Shown: one piece after another, positions 44,697-53,235 of the stretch | How positions within the stretch are numbered: the first letter of the stretch is position 1 | Layout of the letters: every line of letters starts with the position of its first letter | Origin: Paenibacillus sp. 32352 | Lineage (GTDB): Bacteria > Bacillota > Bacilli > Paenibacillales > NBRC-103111 | Assembly (NCBI RefSeq): GCF_002042965.1 | Contig: NZ_MZNT01000015.1 | Span: forward strand, 62,001-126,000 | DNA: 64,000 nt | Reading direction: 5' to 3' | Translations under genes and position numbers: made by a program | Notes under the pieces: model-generated | What the model saw: the letters and a program-made list of their open reading frames with translations, nothing else | What the model was told of the DNA's origin: nothing | The model's database searches: none

Positions 44697-45884
44697 ATGG
44701 ATTCGTTTTACCGGCCTACACGGGTAGAGATTTCCTTGGACGCATTGCGACACAATTTGTTAGGGTTTCGTCGAGTGCTGCCTGCCCAGGTGAAGATGAT
44801 GGCCGTGGTCAAAGCGGATGCTTACGGGCACGGAGCGGTGGAGGTCAGCCGGGAGGCGCTGAAGTGCGGCGTCGAATATATTGCGGTGGCTTTTTTGGAT
44901 GAAGGCTTGGAGCTTCGGCAGGCTGGGATTACAGCACCGATCCTGGTATTGGGGTATACGCCTCCGGAAGGCTTGGAGATGGCTTGGGAGTACGATATTA
45001 CCGTCAATATGTACAGCCAGGAGCTGCTGGACGCATTTGAACAGCTGCAGCTGAGAGAGAAGCCGCTGAAAATCCATGTCAAGATCGATTCCGGCATGAA
45101 CCGGTTAGGGCTTACAACGGAATCCGAAGCGATTTCGTTCATCGAACGGGCGCTTGCGATACCGGGGCTTTATGTCGAGGGGCTGTTCACTCACTACGCT
45201 TGTGCCGATGAAGAGGACAAAACGTATACGCTGGAGCAATACCGGCGTTTTGAAAGGATTGTAACCTACTTTGCGGAGAAGGGTGCGGAGTTTCCTTATG
45301 TCCATGCCGGCAATAGCGCGGCAGCGATTGATTCTCCTGAACTAACCTATAACATGGTGCGTCTTGGCATCAGCATGTACGGCTTGTATCCATCGGATGA
45401 AGTGAACCATCAGGTCATTGAGCTGGAGCCCGTGATGAGCATCAAAACGGGGGTCGTCATGGTCAAAACGCTTCCGGCCAACTCGGGGATCAGCTACGGG
45501 ACGATTTATCGGACTCAAGGCGAGGAGACGATTGCTACGCTTCCGATCGGGTATGCGGACGGGTTCTCCCGAATGCTGACCGGCAAAGCGCAGGCGCTGG
45601 TGAAAGGGGAACGGAAGCCGATCGTCGGACGGATCTGTATGGACCAGTGCATGATGAATGTGACGGGGATTGACGATGTCCACAATGGCGAAGAGGTTGT
45701 TATCCTTGGCAGACAAGGGGAAGAGAAGATTACCGCGGAAGAGCATGCCGATTGGCTCGGTACGGTCAATTACGAGATTACTTGCATGATTTCTCACCGC
45801 GTACCGCGCGTATATATCCGTGACGGAGAAGTCGTATCCACGGTGAACCCGTTGATGCGTCAGGGCTGGAACGCCCGGTTATAG
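44697..45884 (+). CDS. alr: Alanine racemase
   Basis: 395 residues from ATG 44697 with AAGGTGG upstream; an earlier ATG at 44625 would precede the leader hairpin and is unlikely. PLP-binding AVVKADAYGHGAVEV near 38-52 with Lys, HVKIDSGMNRLG near 124, catalytic Tyr in SYGTIYRT near 267, and GRICMDQCMMNV near 306. Makes D-alanine for peptidoglycan. In the same order as in Bacillus (ydcC, alr, ndoAI, ndoA). The enzyme is of normal length and all key residues are seen. Confidence 0.97.
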   Translation: MDSFYRPTRVEISLDALRHNLLGFRRVLPAQVKMMAVVKADAYGHGAVEVSREALKCGVEYIAVAFLDEGLELRQAGITAPILVLGYTPPEGLEMAWEYDITVNMYSQELLDAFEQLQLREKPLKIHVKIDSGMNRLGLTTESEAISFIERALAIPGLYVEGLFTHYACADEEDKTYTLEQYRRFERIVTYFAEKGAEFPYVHAGNSAAAIDSPELTYNMVRLGISMYGLYPSDEVNHQVIELEPVMSIKTGVVMVKTLPANSGISYGTIYRTQGEETIATLPIGYADGFSRMLTGKAQALVKGERKPIVGRICMDQCMMNVTGIDDVHNGEEVVILGRQGEEKITAEEHADWLGTVNYEITCMISHRVPRVYIRDGEVVSTVNPLMRQGWNARL

Positions 45885-46017
45885 CAGCTCGATGTGAACA
45901 TTTTCCAATCATTTTCATAGAAGCTCAGTAGAGGAATTTCGGGTTTGGCCGCGAATATGTATAATACATACTTCTGTGGATTCTTATGACTTGGAACTCT
46001 ATGGTGTGGGAACAAGA

Positions 46018-46043
46018 GAGGTATAACATATTTGCTATACCTC
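46018..46043. promoter_or_regulatory. Inverted repeat upstream of ndoAI-ndoA, possible operator
   Basis: GAGGTATA (46018-46025) and TATACCTC (46036-46043) are perfect inverted arms around ten bases. A TATAAT box follows at 46062-46067. No T run follows, so it is not a terminator. Antitoxins of the ribbon-helix-helix class often bind such arms near their own promoter. Confidence 0.4.
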
Positions 46044-46127
46044 TGGCATATACTCATCTTGTATAATTTTGCTGTATATTCGCCATAATGGTAATACTGT
46101 TTGTATGTTTTTGGGGGTGCATGCTTG

Positions 46128-46409
46128 GTGTCCAATGCGCAGAACACTAAACGAATCATGATCAGCTTACCGGACTATTTGCTGCAGGAAGTAGACGGTA
46201 TTGTGGAAAAGGAAAACTCGAATCGCAGCGAATTTATTCGTCAGGCGATGAAGCTGTATTTGGTGGAACGGAAGAAACGTCACCTGAGGGAATCCATGCA
46301 GCGCGGATATATGGAAATGGCGAAAATCAACTTACACATGGCTTCGGAGGCATTTCAAGCGGAGGAAGAAGCGGATAGCACTCTTGACCGTTTAGTTAGC
46401 GGGGTGTAA
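46128..46409 (+). CDS. ndoAI: Antitoxin NdoAI (EndAI), ribbon-helix-helix
   Basis: 93 residues. N-terminal RHH DNA-binding fold (KRIMISLPDYLLQEVDGIVE and SNRSEFIRQAM), C-terminal toxin-binding tail with RRGYMEMAKIN-type segment (QRGYMEMAKINLHMASEA) and LVSGV end, matching B. subtilis EndAI closely. It binds and neutralises the NdoA endoribonuclease and probably represses the operon. Start by GTG 46128, eight bases after GGGGGTG; the frame is open further up without support. Stop lies 3 bases before ndoA. Confidence 0.95.
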   Translation: MSNAQNTKRIMISLPDYLLQEVDGIVEKENSNRSEFIRQAMKLYLVERKKRHLRESMQRGYMEMAKINLHMASEAFQAEEEADSTLDRLVSGV

Positions 46410-46412
46410 CTA

Positions 46413-46763
46413 TTGATTGTCAAACGAGGCGATGTTTTTTTCGCAGATCTATCACCTGTCGTTGGTTCCGAGCAGGGCGGTATTCGTCCGGTGCTCATCA
46501 TTCAGAATGACATTGGGAATCGCTTCAGTCCTACGGTCATCGTAGCAGCGATTACAGCTCAGATTCAAAAGGCTAAGCTGCCTACACATGTTGAGATCGA
46601 TGCGGAATCTCACGGCTTTGACAGAGATTCTGTCATTTTGCTGGAGCAAATTCGCACGATTGATAAGCAGCGTCTGACAGATAAAATTACTCACCTTGAC
46701 GAAGAGACGATGCGTAAAGTGGACGATGCATTGCAGGTAAGCGTGGGACTGATTGAGTTTTAA
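46413..46763 (+). CDS. ndoA: mRNA interferase NdoA (EndoA, MazF family)
   Basis: 116 residues, the normal length. MIVKRGDVFFADLSPVVGS opens the protein, followed by EQGGIRPVLIIQNDIGN, TVIVAAITAQIQKAKLPTH and RDSVILLEQIRTIDKQRL, essentially the B. subtilis EndoA sequence. It cleaves single-stranded RNA at UACAU in B. subtilis. TTG start, 3 bases after ndoAI. The conserved Arg of GGIRP and Thr of AAIT, both active-site residues, are present. A terminator follows, so the pair is a self-contained operon or the end of the alr one. Confidence 0.97.
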   Translation: MIVKRGDVFFADLSPVVGSEQGGIRPVLIIQNDIGNRFSPTVIVAAITAQIQKAKLPTHVEIDAESHGFDRDSVILLEQIRTIDKQRLTDKITHLDEETMRKVDDALQVSVGLIEF

Positions 46764-46782
46764 CGCATTCATGGGATTGAAG

Positions 46783-46814
46783 CGAGGGACCGCGTGGGGG
46801 ATCCCTCGTTTTTT
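46783..46814 (+). terminator. Rho-independent terminator after ndoA
   Basis: CGAGGGA (46783-46789) and TCCCTCG (46802-46808) pair, followed by TTTTTTATT. Loop of 12 bases. Begins 20 bases after the ndoA stop. Confidence 0.85.
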
Positions 46815-46994
46815 ATTGTCTGTATGCTTTTGACCATCGTGAACAAGAGTTGCTGCTGTGCTCTCGATAAGCATGGCAGTCTGCAAATTGGCCCCATAGA
46901 GGGGTCAGCATGCAGCTAAAACAAGGGCTCGGGGGCTGTGCCGGAACTAGATAGCCCTTAGTAGTGGGAATAGACGGAGGAGGACAAGGAGTAC

Positions 46995-49223
46995 ATGTCG
47001 ATGTCGAAGGATGAAGTGCTGCAGCTAGAGGACAACAAAGCGGGGACCGAGCTTAATGAAGAGATGAAGGCGGCCATTCAGGAGCGCATTTTGAAGCAAA
47101 TTGCGGGTGAGCTGGGGTTAGCCGCAGCCAAGGTTCGTATTACGGTTGGCTTGCTCGATGAAGGCAATACGATTCCTTTTATTGCTCGCTACCGTAAAGA
47201 GATGACAGGGGAGCTCGATGAGAACCAGCTTCGGGACATCGAAGAGCGACTGACGTATTTGCGCAATCTGGAGTCACGCAAGCTGGAGGTCATCCGGCTT
47301 ATTGCCGAGCAGGACAAGCTGACGGACGAGCTGAAGCAATCGATCGAAGCATCCGTCAAGCTGCAGGAGCTGGAGGATTTGTACCGTCCTTACCGTCAGA
47401 AGCGGAAAACCCGGGCAAGCGTAGCGAAGGAAAAAGGCCTGGAGCCGCTGGCAGCATGGATTCTGTCCCAGCCGCGGCAGGGAGATCTCCAAGCGGAAGC
47501 GGGCAAGTATGTCAGCGAAGAGAAGGGCGTTAAGACAGCGGACGAGGCTGTGCAGGGGGCGATGGATATCCTGGCGGAGCAGCTTGCCGACGATGCCAAA
47601 ATCCGCGCGTGGATACGCCAATATACATATGACCAAGGGATTGTAAGAACCGAGGCGAAGGATGCCGAGCAGGAATCCGTCTATGAAATGTATTACAGCT
47701 ACCAGGAGCCGGTCCGCAAGCTGCCTCCGCATCGTATTCTGGCCATTAACCGCGGGGAGCGGGAGGATGTGCTTAAGGTGTCGCTGGAGGTCCAAACAGA
47801 CCGCATCCACGATTATATCGGCCGCCGGACGATCAAGGGTCCTTCCGTCGTGAAGGATACGCTCCAGGCGGTTATTGAGGACGCGTACAAGCGGCTATTG
47901 GCGCCGTCTATCGAGCGCGAGGTTCGCAACGAGATGACGGAGAAGGCTGAGGAGAAGGCCATCCAGGTGTTCGCCGAAAACTTGCGCAATTTGCTGCTGC
48001 AAGCCCCTGTGAAGGGGAAGGTGGTGCTGGGAGTCGATCCGGCCTACCGGACAGGCTGCAAGCTTGCTGTAGTGGACGAGACGGGGAAGATGCTGGAGAT
48101 TGCCGTGACCTATCCGACCCCGCCAAACAATAAAGTAGCCGAGGCTAAGGCCAAGTTCCGCAAGCTGATCGAGACTTACGGAGTTGAGCTCATTGTTATT
48201 GGTAACGGTACGGCATCGCGCGAGACGGAGCAGTTCGTAGCCGAGCTGATCAGTGAGATCAAGGAGCGCCGCTTGCAGTATTTGATCGTCAATGAAGCGG
48301 GTGCGAGCGTCTACTCGGCTTCCAAGCTGGCGCAGACCGAATTCCCGGATCTTGATGTTGCGGAACGCAGCGCTATCTCTATCGCCAGACGTCTGCAGGA
48401 TCCATTGGCCGAGCTGGTCAAAATCGAACCCAAGGCGATCGGTGTCGGTCAATACCAGCATGATGTGACGCAAAAAAGATTGGACGAGAGCTTGACGTTC
48501 GTCGTTGAATCCGCCGTTAACCATGTCGGGGTGGATGTGAATACGGCTTCGCCTTCTTTGCTTTCTTATGTATCGGGGATCAACAGCACGTTAGCCAAAA
48601 ATATCGTGAAGTACCGCGAGGATAACGGCAAGTTCGTGAGCCGCTCACAGCTGCAAAAGGTACCGCGCTTGGGAGCGAAGGCCTTCGAGCAGTGCGCCGG
48701 CTTCCTCCGTATCAGCGACGGGAAAAATCCGCTGGATAACACGCCGATTCATCCGGAGTCTTACGAGGTCGTGGACAAGCTGTTCGCTGAGCTGAAGCTG
48801 AAGCTGTCCCAGCTGGGCTCCCAGGAGCTCAAGGACATGCTCCAGCAGGTGGAGCCTGCGGAGCTGGCTGTTAAGCTGGGTGTCGGAGTGCCTACGCTGC
48901 GCGACATTTTGGACAGCCTCCAGCGCCCGGGACGCGACCCGCGGGACGAGCTGCCAGCCCCGATCTTCCGTACGGATGTGCTGCAGATCGAGGATTTGGC
49001 GCCGGGCATGGAGCTTCAGGGTACGGTGCGCAACGTTATTGACTTCGGTGCTTTTGTCGATATCGGCATCAAAAATGACGGTCTCGTCCATATTTCCCAA
49101 ATGAGTGATTCTTATGTGAAGCATCCGATGGATGTGGTGTCTGTCGGAGACACGGTAACTGTATGGGTGTTGAGTGTGGATTTGAAAAAGGGCCGCGTTA
49201 GCCTGACCATGAAAAAGCCTTAA
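46995..49223 (+). CDS. tex: Tex-family RNA-binding protein (YdcI)
   Basis: 742 residues. N-terminal helical Tex region (TIPFIARYRKEMTGELDE near 58, LEDLYRPYRQKRKTRA near 126), the YqgF/RuvC-like part (GVDPAYRTGCKLAVVDETG near 352; the family usually has DPG), VNEAGASVYSAS near 435, helix-hairpin-helix motifs near 520-590, and a C-terminal S1 domain (LQGTVRNVIDFGAFVDIGI near 672). Tex binds nucleic acid and supports transcription and stress tolerance. AAGGAG lies 3 bases before ATG 46995 and 9 before ATG 47001, so the second start is as likely. Confidence 0.96.
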   Translation: MSMSKDEVLQLEDNKAGTELNEEMKAAIQERILKQIAGELGLAAAKVRITVGLLDEGNTIPFIARYRKEMTGELDENQLRDIEERLTYLRNLESRKLEVIRLIAEQDKLTDELKQSIEASVKLQELEDLYRPYRQKRKTRASVAKEKGLEPLAAWILSQPRQGDLQAEAGKYVSEEKGVKTADEAVQGAMDILAEQLADDAKIRAWIRQYTYDQGIVRTEAKDAEQESVYEMYYSYQEPVRKLPPHRILAINRGEREDVLKVSLEVQTDRIHDYIGRRTIKGPSVVKDTLQAVIEDAYKRLLAPSIEREVRNEMTEKAEEKAIQVFAENLRNLLLQAPVKGKVVLGVDPAYRTGCKLAVVDETGKMLEIAVTYPTPPNNKVAEAKAKFRKLIETYGVELIVIGNGTASRETEQFVAELISEIKERRLQYLIVNEAGASVYSASKLAQTEFPDLDVAERSAISIARRLQDPLAELVKIEPKAIGVGQYQHDVTQKRLDESLTFVVESAVNHVGVDVNTASPSLLSYVSGINSTLAKNIVKYREDNGKFVSRSQLQKVPRLGAKAFEQCAGFLRISDGKNPLDNTPIHPESYEVVDKLFAELKLKLSQLGSQELKDMLQQVEPAELAVKLGVGVPTLRDILDSLQRPGRDPRDELPAPIFRTDVLQIEDLAPGMELQGTVRNVIDFGAFVDIGIKNDGLVHISQMSDSYVKHPMDVVSVGDTVTVWVLSVDLKKGRVSLTMKKP

Positions 49224-49417
49224 TGGTAATGTGAAGCCTCCATCGGTAGGGGAGAGCGTGCCCGAGGACAACCCTTTCGAAAGTTTCGGGCTCTGCATCT
49301 CCTTTCCAGGGCTTCATAATGCCCAGCAAAAAGGTGAGATTTCCTCTACGATCAATTTGAAGGGAATACGCTAAACTGGATAGGCCTTAAAGTCAGCAGA
49401 AGCCTTATGGGCTGTAT

Positions 49418-49467
49418 AAAAATAGAGCATAGCCGGAGATACATCTCCTTGCTATGCTCTATTTTTT
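49418..49467. terminator. Bidirectional terminator between tex and cmpA
   Basis: AATAGAGCATAGC (49421-49433) pairs with GCTATGCTCTATT (49451-49463); GGAGAT/ATCTCC extends the stem inside. A run of T follows on the plus strand and A precedes it (AAAA before the stem), so it can end both tex and the leftward cmpA transcript. Confidence 0.9.
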
Positions 49468-49484
49468 GGTGAACACTCGCTTTA

Positions 49485-49625
49485 TTAAAGTTGTGAAGAT
49501 GAGGATTCCTCCGAATCGCTCCTTCGCGTTCGGTAGAAAAACCAGCAATCGTTCAACAACCGGATTTGTCTTAAATTCTTGTTATAGTATGCCCGCATTA
49601 ATTGATTGCAAAGCCATTGCGGCAT
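49485..49625 (-). CDS. cmpA: Cortex morphogenetic protein CmpA
   Basis: 46 residues on the minus strand, starting at ATG 49625 with AAGGGG nine bases upstream. The sequence opens MPQWLCNQLMRAYYNKN and continues QIRLLNDCWFFYR, the pattern of B. subtilis CmpA (MP.WL...M..A...K...QI.LLN.CW.FYR). CmpA is a mother-cell protein that helps target SpoIVA for degradation by ClpXP when spore cortex or coat assembly fails. In B. subtilis it is also near the tex (ydcI) region. Here it carries a Ser/Glu-rich tail of about ten residues. A plus-strand open frame over it is a shadow. Confidence 0.9.
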   Translation of the reverse strand: MPQWLCNQLMRAYYNKNLRQIRLLNDCWFFYRTRRSDSEESSSSQL

Positions 49626-49711
49626 ATGAATCAGCCCCTTCCCGCCCTTCCGTTATGCGCCTTCGTTCTTATGGTATAGCATATGGCTGGGTGGGCTGAT
49701 AGGTGCAGGTC

Positions 49712-50071
49712 CTAATCGGCGAGTTCTTCTTCGTCCTCGTACCACTGTTCCAGCTGAGCCTGCAGTGCGCGAATTTCGGTCAGCAGGGAAATCAGCGGGT
49801 AGGCTTGCTCATTGATGGAGGAGAAGGCTTTCTCCAGCTGGTTAATGTAGTCCAGACCGTGATGCAGCTTGTATTCGGGATTCACGATATCCAAGCCGTC
49901 GCATTCGGCAATAACCTTAGGAAGGGAAGGCACATTGGATGCGGTCAGCTTTTCTAATTCTTTATGGAGACGTAAATTTAATGCCGTTAATTGGTACATG
50001 TGGGAAGCGGGCAGCTCGACAAATTCGATGGCTGTGCCCAGCTGCAGAACGGCGTATTTCATTTTGGACAT
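49712..50071 (-). CDS. Hypothetical protein, 119 residues
   Basis: I do not recognise the family. The protein is soluble and acidic: FVELPASHMYQLTALNLRLH near 17, VPSLPKVIAECDGLDIVNPE near 47, then a helical end (SLLTEIRALQAQLEQWYED) finishing in an acidic tail EEELAD. The start has GAGGAGT upstream at eight bases. It sits between cmpA and sprT, both linked to spore biology, but that does not establish a role. Confidence 0.72.
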   Translation of the reverse strand: MSKMKYAVLQLGTAIEFVELPASHMYQLTALNLRLHKELEKLTASNVPSLPKVIAECDGLDIVNPEYKLHHGLDYINQLEKAFSSINEQAYPLISLLTEIRALQAQLEQWYEDEEELAD

Positions 50072-50199
50072 GAATAAGGACTCCTCTCGTGCTTTTGCTG
50101 CTCTAACTATCCGATGGATAAACTATCTACTTGACAGTGTAGCCTATGATGCGGTTACAATTCAAGTGAGAATAGCGAAAGAAACGTGGGTGGACAAGT

Positions 50200-50664
50200 G
50201 TGAATGACCAGCAGCTGCAGGAGTGGGTGGAGCAAATTTCTTTGGAATCGTTCGGCCGTCCGTTTCTGCATCAAGCGCGATTCAACCGCAGGCTGACTTC
50301 GACGGGAGGCCGCTATTTTATAAAGTCCCATGATATTGAGATCAGCTCGCATCAGCTGGAGCAATTCGGGAAGGAAGACGTCGAGAAAATCATCAAGCAT
50401 GAGCTATGTCATTATCATCTGCATTTGCTGAATAGGGGATACCAGCACCGGGATGCGGACTTTAAGGCGCTGCTGAAGCAGGTAGGCGGAACCCGGTTCT
50501 GCAGATCGCTGCCCACGGCCAAACGGCGTGAGCCGTACCGGTACAAGCTGGTTTGCACGGCTTGCAAGATGGAGTATCTGCGCAAAAGAAAGCTGGATCC
50601 GCGCAAATATGCGTGTGGAAAATGCAGGGGAAAATTGAAATTGCATACGCTTGACTTCAAATAA
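50200..50664 (+). CDS. sprT: SprT-like metalloprotease-fold protein (YdcK)
   Basis: 154 residues. HELCHYHLHL near residue 68 is the HExxH zinc site of the SprT fold, and the C-terminal part has a zinc ribbon (CTACK near 127 and CGKC near 148). SprT-like proteins are putative zinc peptidases; SPRTN relatives act on protein-DNA crosslinks. GTG start behind GGGTGG. In B. subtilis ydcK follows ydcI (tex) and precedes tRNA genes, as here. Confidence 0.95.
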   Translation: MNDQQLQEWVEQISLESFGRPFLHQARFNRRLTSTGGRYFIKSHDIEISSHQLEQFGKEDVEKIIKHELCHYHLHLLNRGYQHRDADFKALLKQVGGTRFCRSLPTAKRREPYRYKLVCTACKMEYLRKRKLDPRKYACGKCRGKLKLHTLDFK

Positions 50665-50690
50665 AATTCATGATAAATTTAAAAATGTAT

Positions 50691-50766
50691 TCCCTGATAG
50701 CTCAGTTGGTAGAGCACTCGACTGTTAATCGAGTTGTCACAGGTTCGAGTCCTGTTCGGGGAGCCA
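50691..50766 (+). tRNA. tRNA-Asn (GTT), CCA encoded
   Basis: TCCCTGA pairs with TCGGGGA (with a T-G pair) in the acceptor stem; AGCTC..GAGC D-arm, anticodon loop CTGTTAA with anticodon GTT, GTTCGAG T-loop, discriminator G, CCA at 50764-50766. Confidence 0.98.
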
Positions 50767-50773
50767 TAGCTTT

Positions 50774-50862
50774 GGAGAGATACCCAAGTGGCTATAAGGG
50801 GACCCTCTGCTAAGGGGTTAGACTGCGTAAGCGGTGCGAGGGTTCGAATCCCTCTCTCTCCG
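50774..50862 (+). tRNA. tRNA-Ser (GCT)
   Basis: GGAGAGA pairs with TCTCTCC. Anticodon loop CTGCTAA gives GCT; a long variable arm (TAGACTGCG..) marks a class II tRNA; T-loop GTTCGAA. No CCA is encoded. Length 89 bases. Confidence 0.97.
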
Positions 50863-50868
50863 TAAATG

Positions 50869-50905
50869 AAAGAACCGTCCGTGAGGGCGGTTCTTTCTTG
50901 TTTTC
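50869..50905 (+). terminator. Terminator after tRNA-Asn/tRNA-Ser
   Basis: AAAGAACCGTCC (50869-50880), loop GTGA, GGGCGGTTCTTT (50885-50896), then CTTGTTTTC. Twelve pairs with one T-G. Confidence 0.9.
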
Positions 50906-51062
50906 TATACCATGTACATGACCAGCCCTTGCCGGGTAGGGAAGGCTGCAAAAGCATCCTTCCCGCCCTCCACCCCCAATGGAGAAGACCGCGCATGATT
51001 GTAAAACCATAGCTCCAAAACCCACCCTGTAGGCCGCACGCGTATTGAAAAAAGAACGGCTA

Positions 51063-51740
51063 TCAGTCCTGAAGATCCCGCTTATACGACAAGTAAACGA
51101 GTATGGCCAGAGATACCACTATGATCAGCAGCAGAATGTAGATGGATTCATGATAATTCATAATCCAGTACACGGAGACAAAGATGGTTAGAATGCCAAT
51201 CGTATTGACGACGGCTTTTATTTTTTTGAACCCCGATAACTGACGGGTATAGTACAAATTATGCGGCGGCCTCATGATGAAGGAAAAGCCGTAATGACAA
51301 TAGTACAGAAGATAGGCCGTCAAAAATGCAGCAAGCTCGCCGGATACCTGGATGATGAAGGTTCCCCAGTTAGCGGACTGCTGCCCGTCATCAACGGTCA
51401 CGATTCCCGATCGCAGCAAGCCGAAATAGACAAGCAGCACGATACCGTTAAAGCCGAGATACGCGATGGCAGAGACGTCAATGGCATGGACAAGACTGAC
51501 TTTAACCAGAAATCTCAATAAAAGGACACATAAAACAAACTGGATGGCCAGATCATAGCTTGGGATATCCAGCACCATCCGGTTCAAATAAGAAACGATC
51601 GATAATACTAGCCCGATGATTGTCAATTGGGGCCAATATTCCCAGAAGGGCCACCGGAACGTTTTGAACATGAGCGCGAGAGTGGCTATAACGTCCAGAA
51701 AACCCAGCAGGATGAAAAAAAATGTCTGCAACACTATCAC
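51063..51740 (-). CDS. Hypothetical polytopic membrane protein
   Basis: 225 residues with about seven membrane helices. No family motif is visible; the overall hydrophobic pattern, with MRPPHNLYYTRQLSGFKK as the one long charged loop near 157, recalls the membrane sensor half of some histidine kinases, but no kinase part follows. GTG start with AGGA upstream. It is 33 bases downstream of corA on the same strand and probably co-transcribed. Function unknown. Confidence 0.75.
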   Translation of the reverse strand: MIVLQTFFFILLGFLDVIATLALMFKTFRWPFWEYWPQLTIIGLVLSIVSYLNRMVLDIPSYDLAIQFVLCVLLLRFLVKVSLVHAIDVSAIAYLGFNGIVLLVYFGLLRSGIVTVDDGQQSANWGTFIIQVSGELAAFLTAYLLYYCHYGFSFIMRPPHNLYYTRQLSGFKKIKAVVNTIGILTIFVSVYWIMNYHESIYILLLIIVVSLAILVYLSYKRDLQD

Positions 51741-51773
51741 CTGTTTCCTGGATGTTGAGTAATCCTGTATTCC

Positions 51774-52709
51774 TTAAATCCATCGTTTCCACTTAAAAAC
51801 GAGCCACAAGAGCAGGCTGACCCCAATCATGACTCCCCAGACATAGGCGTAGCCCCAATCCCAGCTTAGCTCGGGGATATTTTTGAAATTCATGCCGTAC
51901 ACCCCCGCGATGAAGGTCAGCGGCAGAAAGATGGAGCTGACGATCGTCAGCGTCTTGATGATTTGGTTCATCCGGTCCGATTTCATATTCACTTGAAGCT
52001 CAAGCAGAGCCGTAAACGATTCCTTGAACATGTCCAGGGAATCCAGCACCCGTGAGATATGGTCGCATATATCGACGAAATAAGCGTCGGTTTCCTGACG
52101 GGTATAAGGAAACGTCTGGTGGCTGATCGATCCCACGATGGCTCTTTCCTCCAGAGCGATACGCCGAAACAGGTGCATCGCCCGTTTTAGATGAAACACC
52201 TCATGAGACACCTTGAGATAAGGATTCTCGAATATTTTGCGCTCCAGCTCGTCCATTTGATCCTCGATCCGATTCGTGATTTCGGTATATTCATCTACGC
52301 ACAGATCGAGCAAACGGTGCAGAATATCTCCTGGATGATCAGCGAGCTCTTTCACTGCTAATAATTGCTGCCGCAGCAGTTCGAACAGTTTAAGCTGCTT
52401 TTTGCATATGGTCACGATATAATTAGCGCCTATGACAATGCCGATCTCCACAGGAGCCAATCGTTTATCGGTAATAGCGAAAAAAGTAAGAAAGATATGG
52501 TCCTTATACCGGTCCATCTTGGGCCGTTGATTCAGCTTGATGGCATCCTCCACGGCGAGAGGGTGGCAGTGGAACATCTCTGCAAGTACGCGCTTGACTT
52601 CGGCGGGCTCCGGCTTGGACAAATGAATCCAGACGGTCTCATGCGGAGTTAAGGGCCGGATGGCTTCCTCCGACACATGATCCGTACCCGGACAGCGTAC
52701 GATCATCAT
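51774..52709 (-). CDS. corA: CorA family magnesium transporter
   Basis: 311 residues from ATG 52709, which has GAGGTG about eight bases upstream (a TTG at 52733 lacks support). Cytoplasmic N-terminal domain (CHPLAVEDAIKLNQRPKMD near 55), long stalk helix, and two C-terminal membrane helices with the YGMNFKN signature near 270 between them. The GMN motif forms the selectivity mouth of the pentameric channel. C-terminal end KWKRW is positively charged, as expected. Confidence 0.95.
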   Translation of the reverse strand: MMIVRCPGTDHVSEEAIRPLTPHETVWIHLSKPEPAEVKRVLAEMFHCHPLAVEDAIKLNQRPKMDRYKDHIFLTFFAITDKRLAPVEIGIVIGANYIVTICKKQLKLFELLRQQLLAVKELADHPGDILHRLLDLCVDEYTEITNRIEDQMDELERKIFENPYLKVSHEVFHLKRAMHLFRRIALEERAIVGSISHQTFPYTRQETDAYFVDICDHISRVLDSLDMFKESFTALLELQVNMKSDRMNQIIKTLTIVSSIFLPLTFIAGVYGMNFKNIPELSWDWGYAYVWGVMIGVSLLLWLVFKWKRWI

Positions 52710-52855
52710 TTTTACGTTCACCTCGTTGTACAAAGCATATCATACAATTCTTTTGAAGACGAAAATATTATTTTAAGAAAAGGCTTGTCAATTTTGAGAC
52801 ATTCAGATATAATAACTTTTGTCGTCAAAAAGGCAACCAAGAACATGCATAACGA

Positions 52856-52930
52856 GGCCCGTTGGTCAAGGGGTTAAGACACCTCCCTTTCACGGAGGTA
52901 ACAGGGGTTCGAATCCCCTACGGGTCACCA
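52856..52930 (+). tRNA. tRNA-Glu (TTC), CCA encoded
   Basis: GGCCCGT pairs with ACGGGTC. Anticodon loop CTTTCAC gives TTC; T-loop GTTCGAA; discriminator A; CCA at 52928-52930. Confidence 0.98.
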
Positions 52931-52972
52931 TTCTTTTCGAAGGTTATCGAATTGAATAGCATGCCTTGATTA

Positions 52973-53045
52973 GAGCCATTAGCTCAGTTGGTAGAGCACC
53001 TGACTTTTAATCAGGGTGTCGAAGGTTCGAGTCCTTCATGGCTCA
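52973..53045 (+). tRNA. tRNA-Lys (TTT)
   Basis: GAGCCAT pairs with ATGGCTC. Anticodon loop CTTTTAA gives TTT; TAGCTCAGTTGGTAGAGCA D-arm; T-loop GTTCGAG. CCA is not encoded. Confidence 0.98.
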
Positions 53046-53071
53046 TGTTTTATCCCTCATAGTATTAACTT

Positions 53072-53154
53072 GCGGTTGTGGTGGAATGGCAGACACGCCA
53101 TCTTGAGGGGGTGGTGGGCGTACGCTCGTGGAGGTTCGAGTCCTCTCAACCGCA
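53072..53154 (+). tRNA. tRNA-Leu (GAG)
   Basis: GCGGTTG pairs with CAACCGC. Anticodon stem CCATC/GGTGG encloses TTGAGGG with anticodon GAG; a long variable arm (GGGCGTACGCTC) marks class II; T-loop GTTCGAG. CCA is not encoded. Confidence 0.96.
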
Positions 53155-53172
53155 TTATCATCCGAACGATAC

Positions 53173-53199
53173 AATCCCTTGGAAACAAGGGATTTTTTT
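53173..53199 (+). terminator. Terminator after tRNA-Leu
   Basis: AATCCCTTG (53173-53181), loop GAAA, CAAGGGATT (53186-53194), followed by TTTTT. GNRA-type loop and perfect stem. Confidence 0.95.
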
Positions 53200-53235
53200 A
53201 ATGCATACAATTGATTTCATCTCGGGGCTTCCGCA

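Noticed and set aside
49454..49699. 81-codon plus-strand frame over the cmpA region
   Set aside because: It begins inside the terminator and lies opposite cmpA, which has family residues and a ribosome site.
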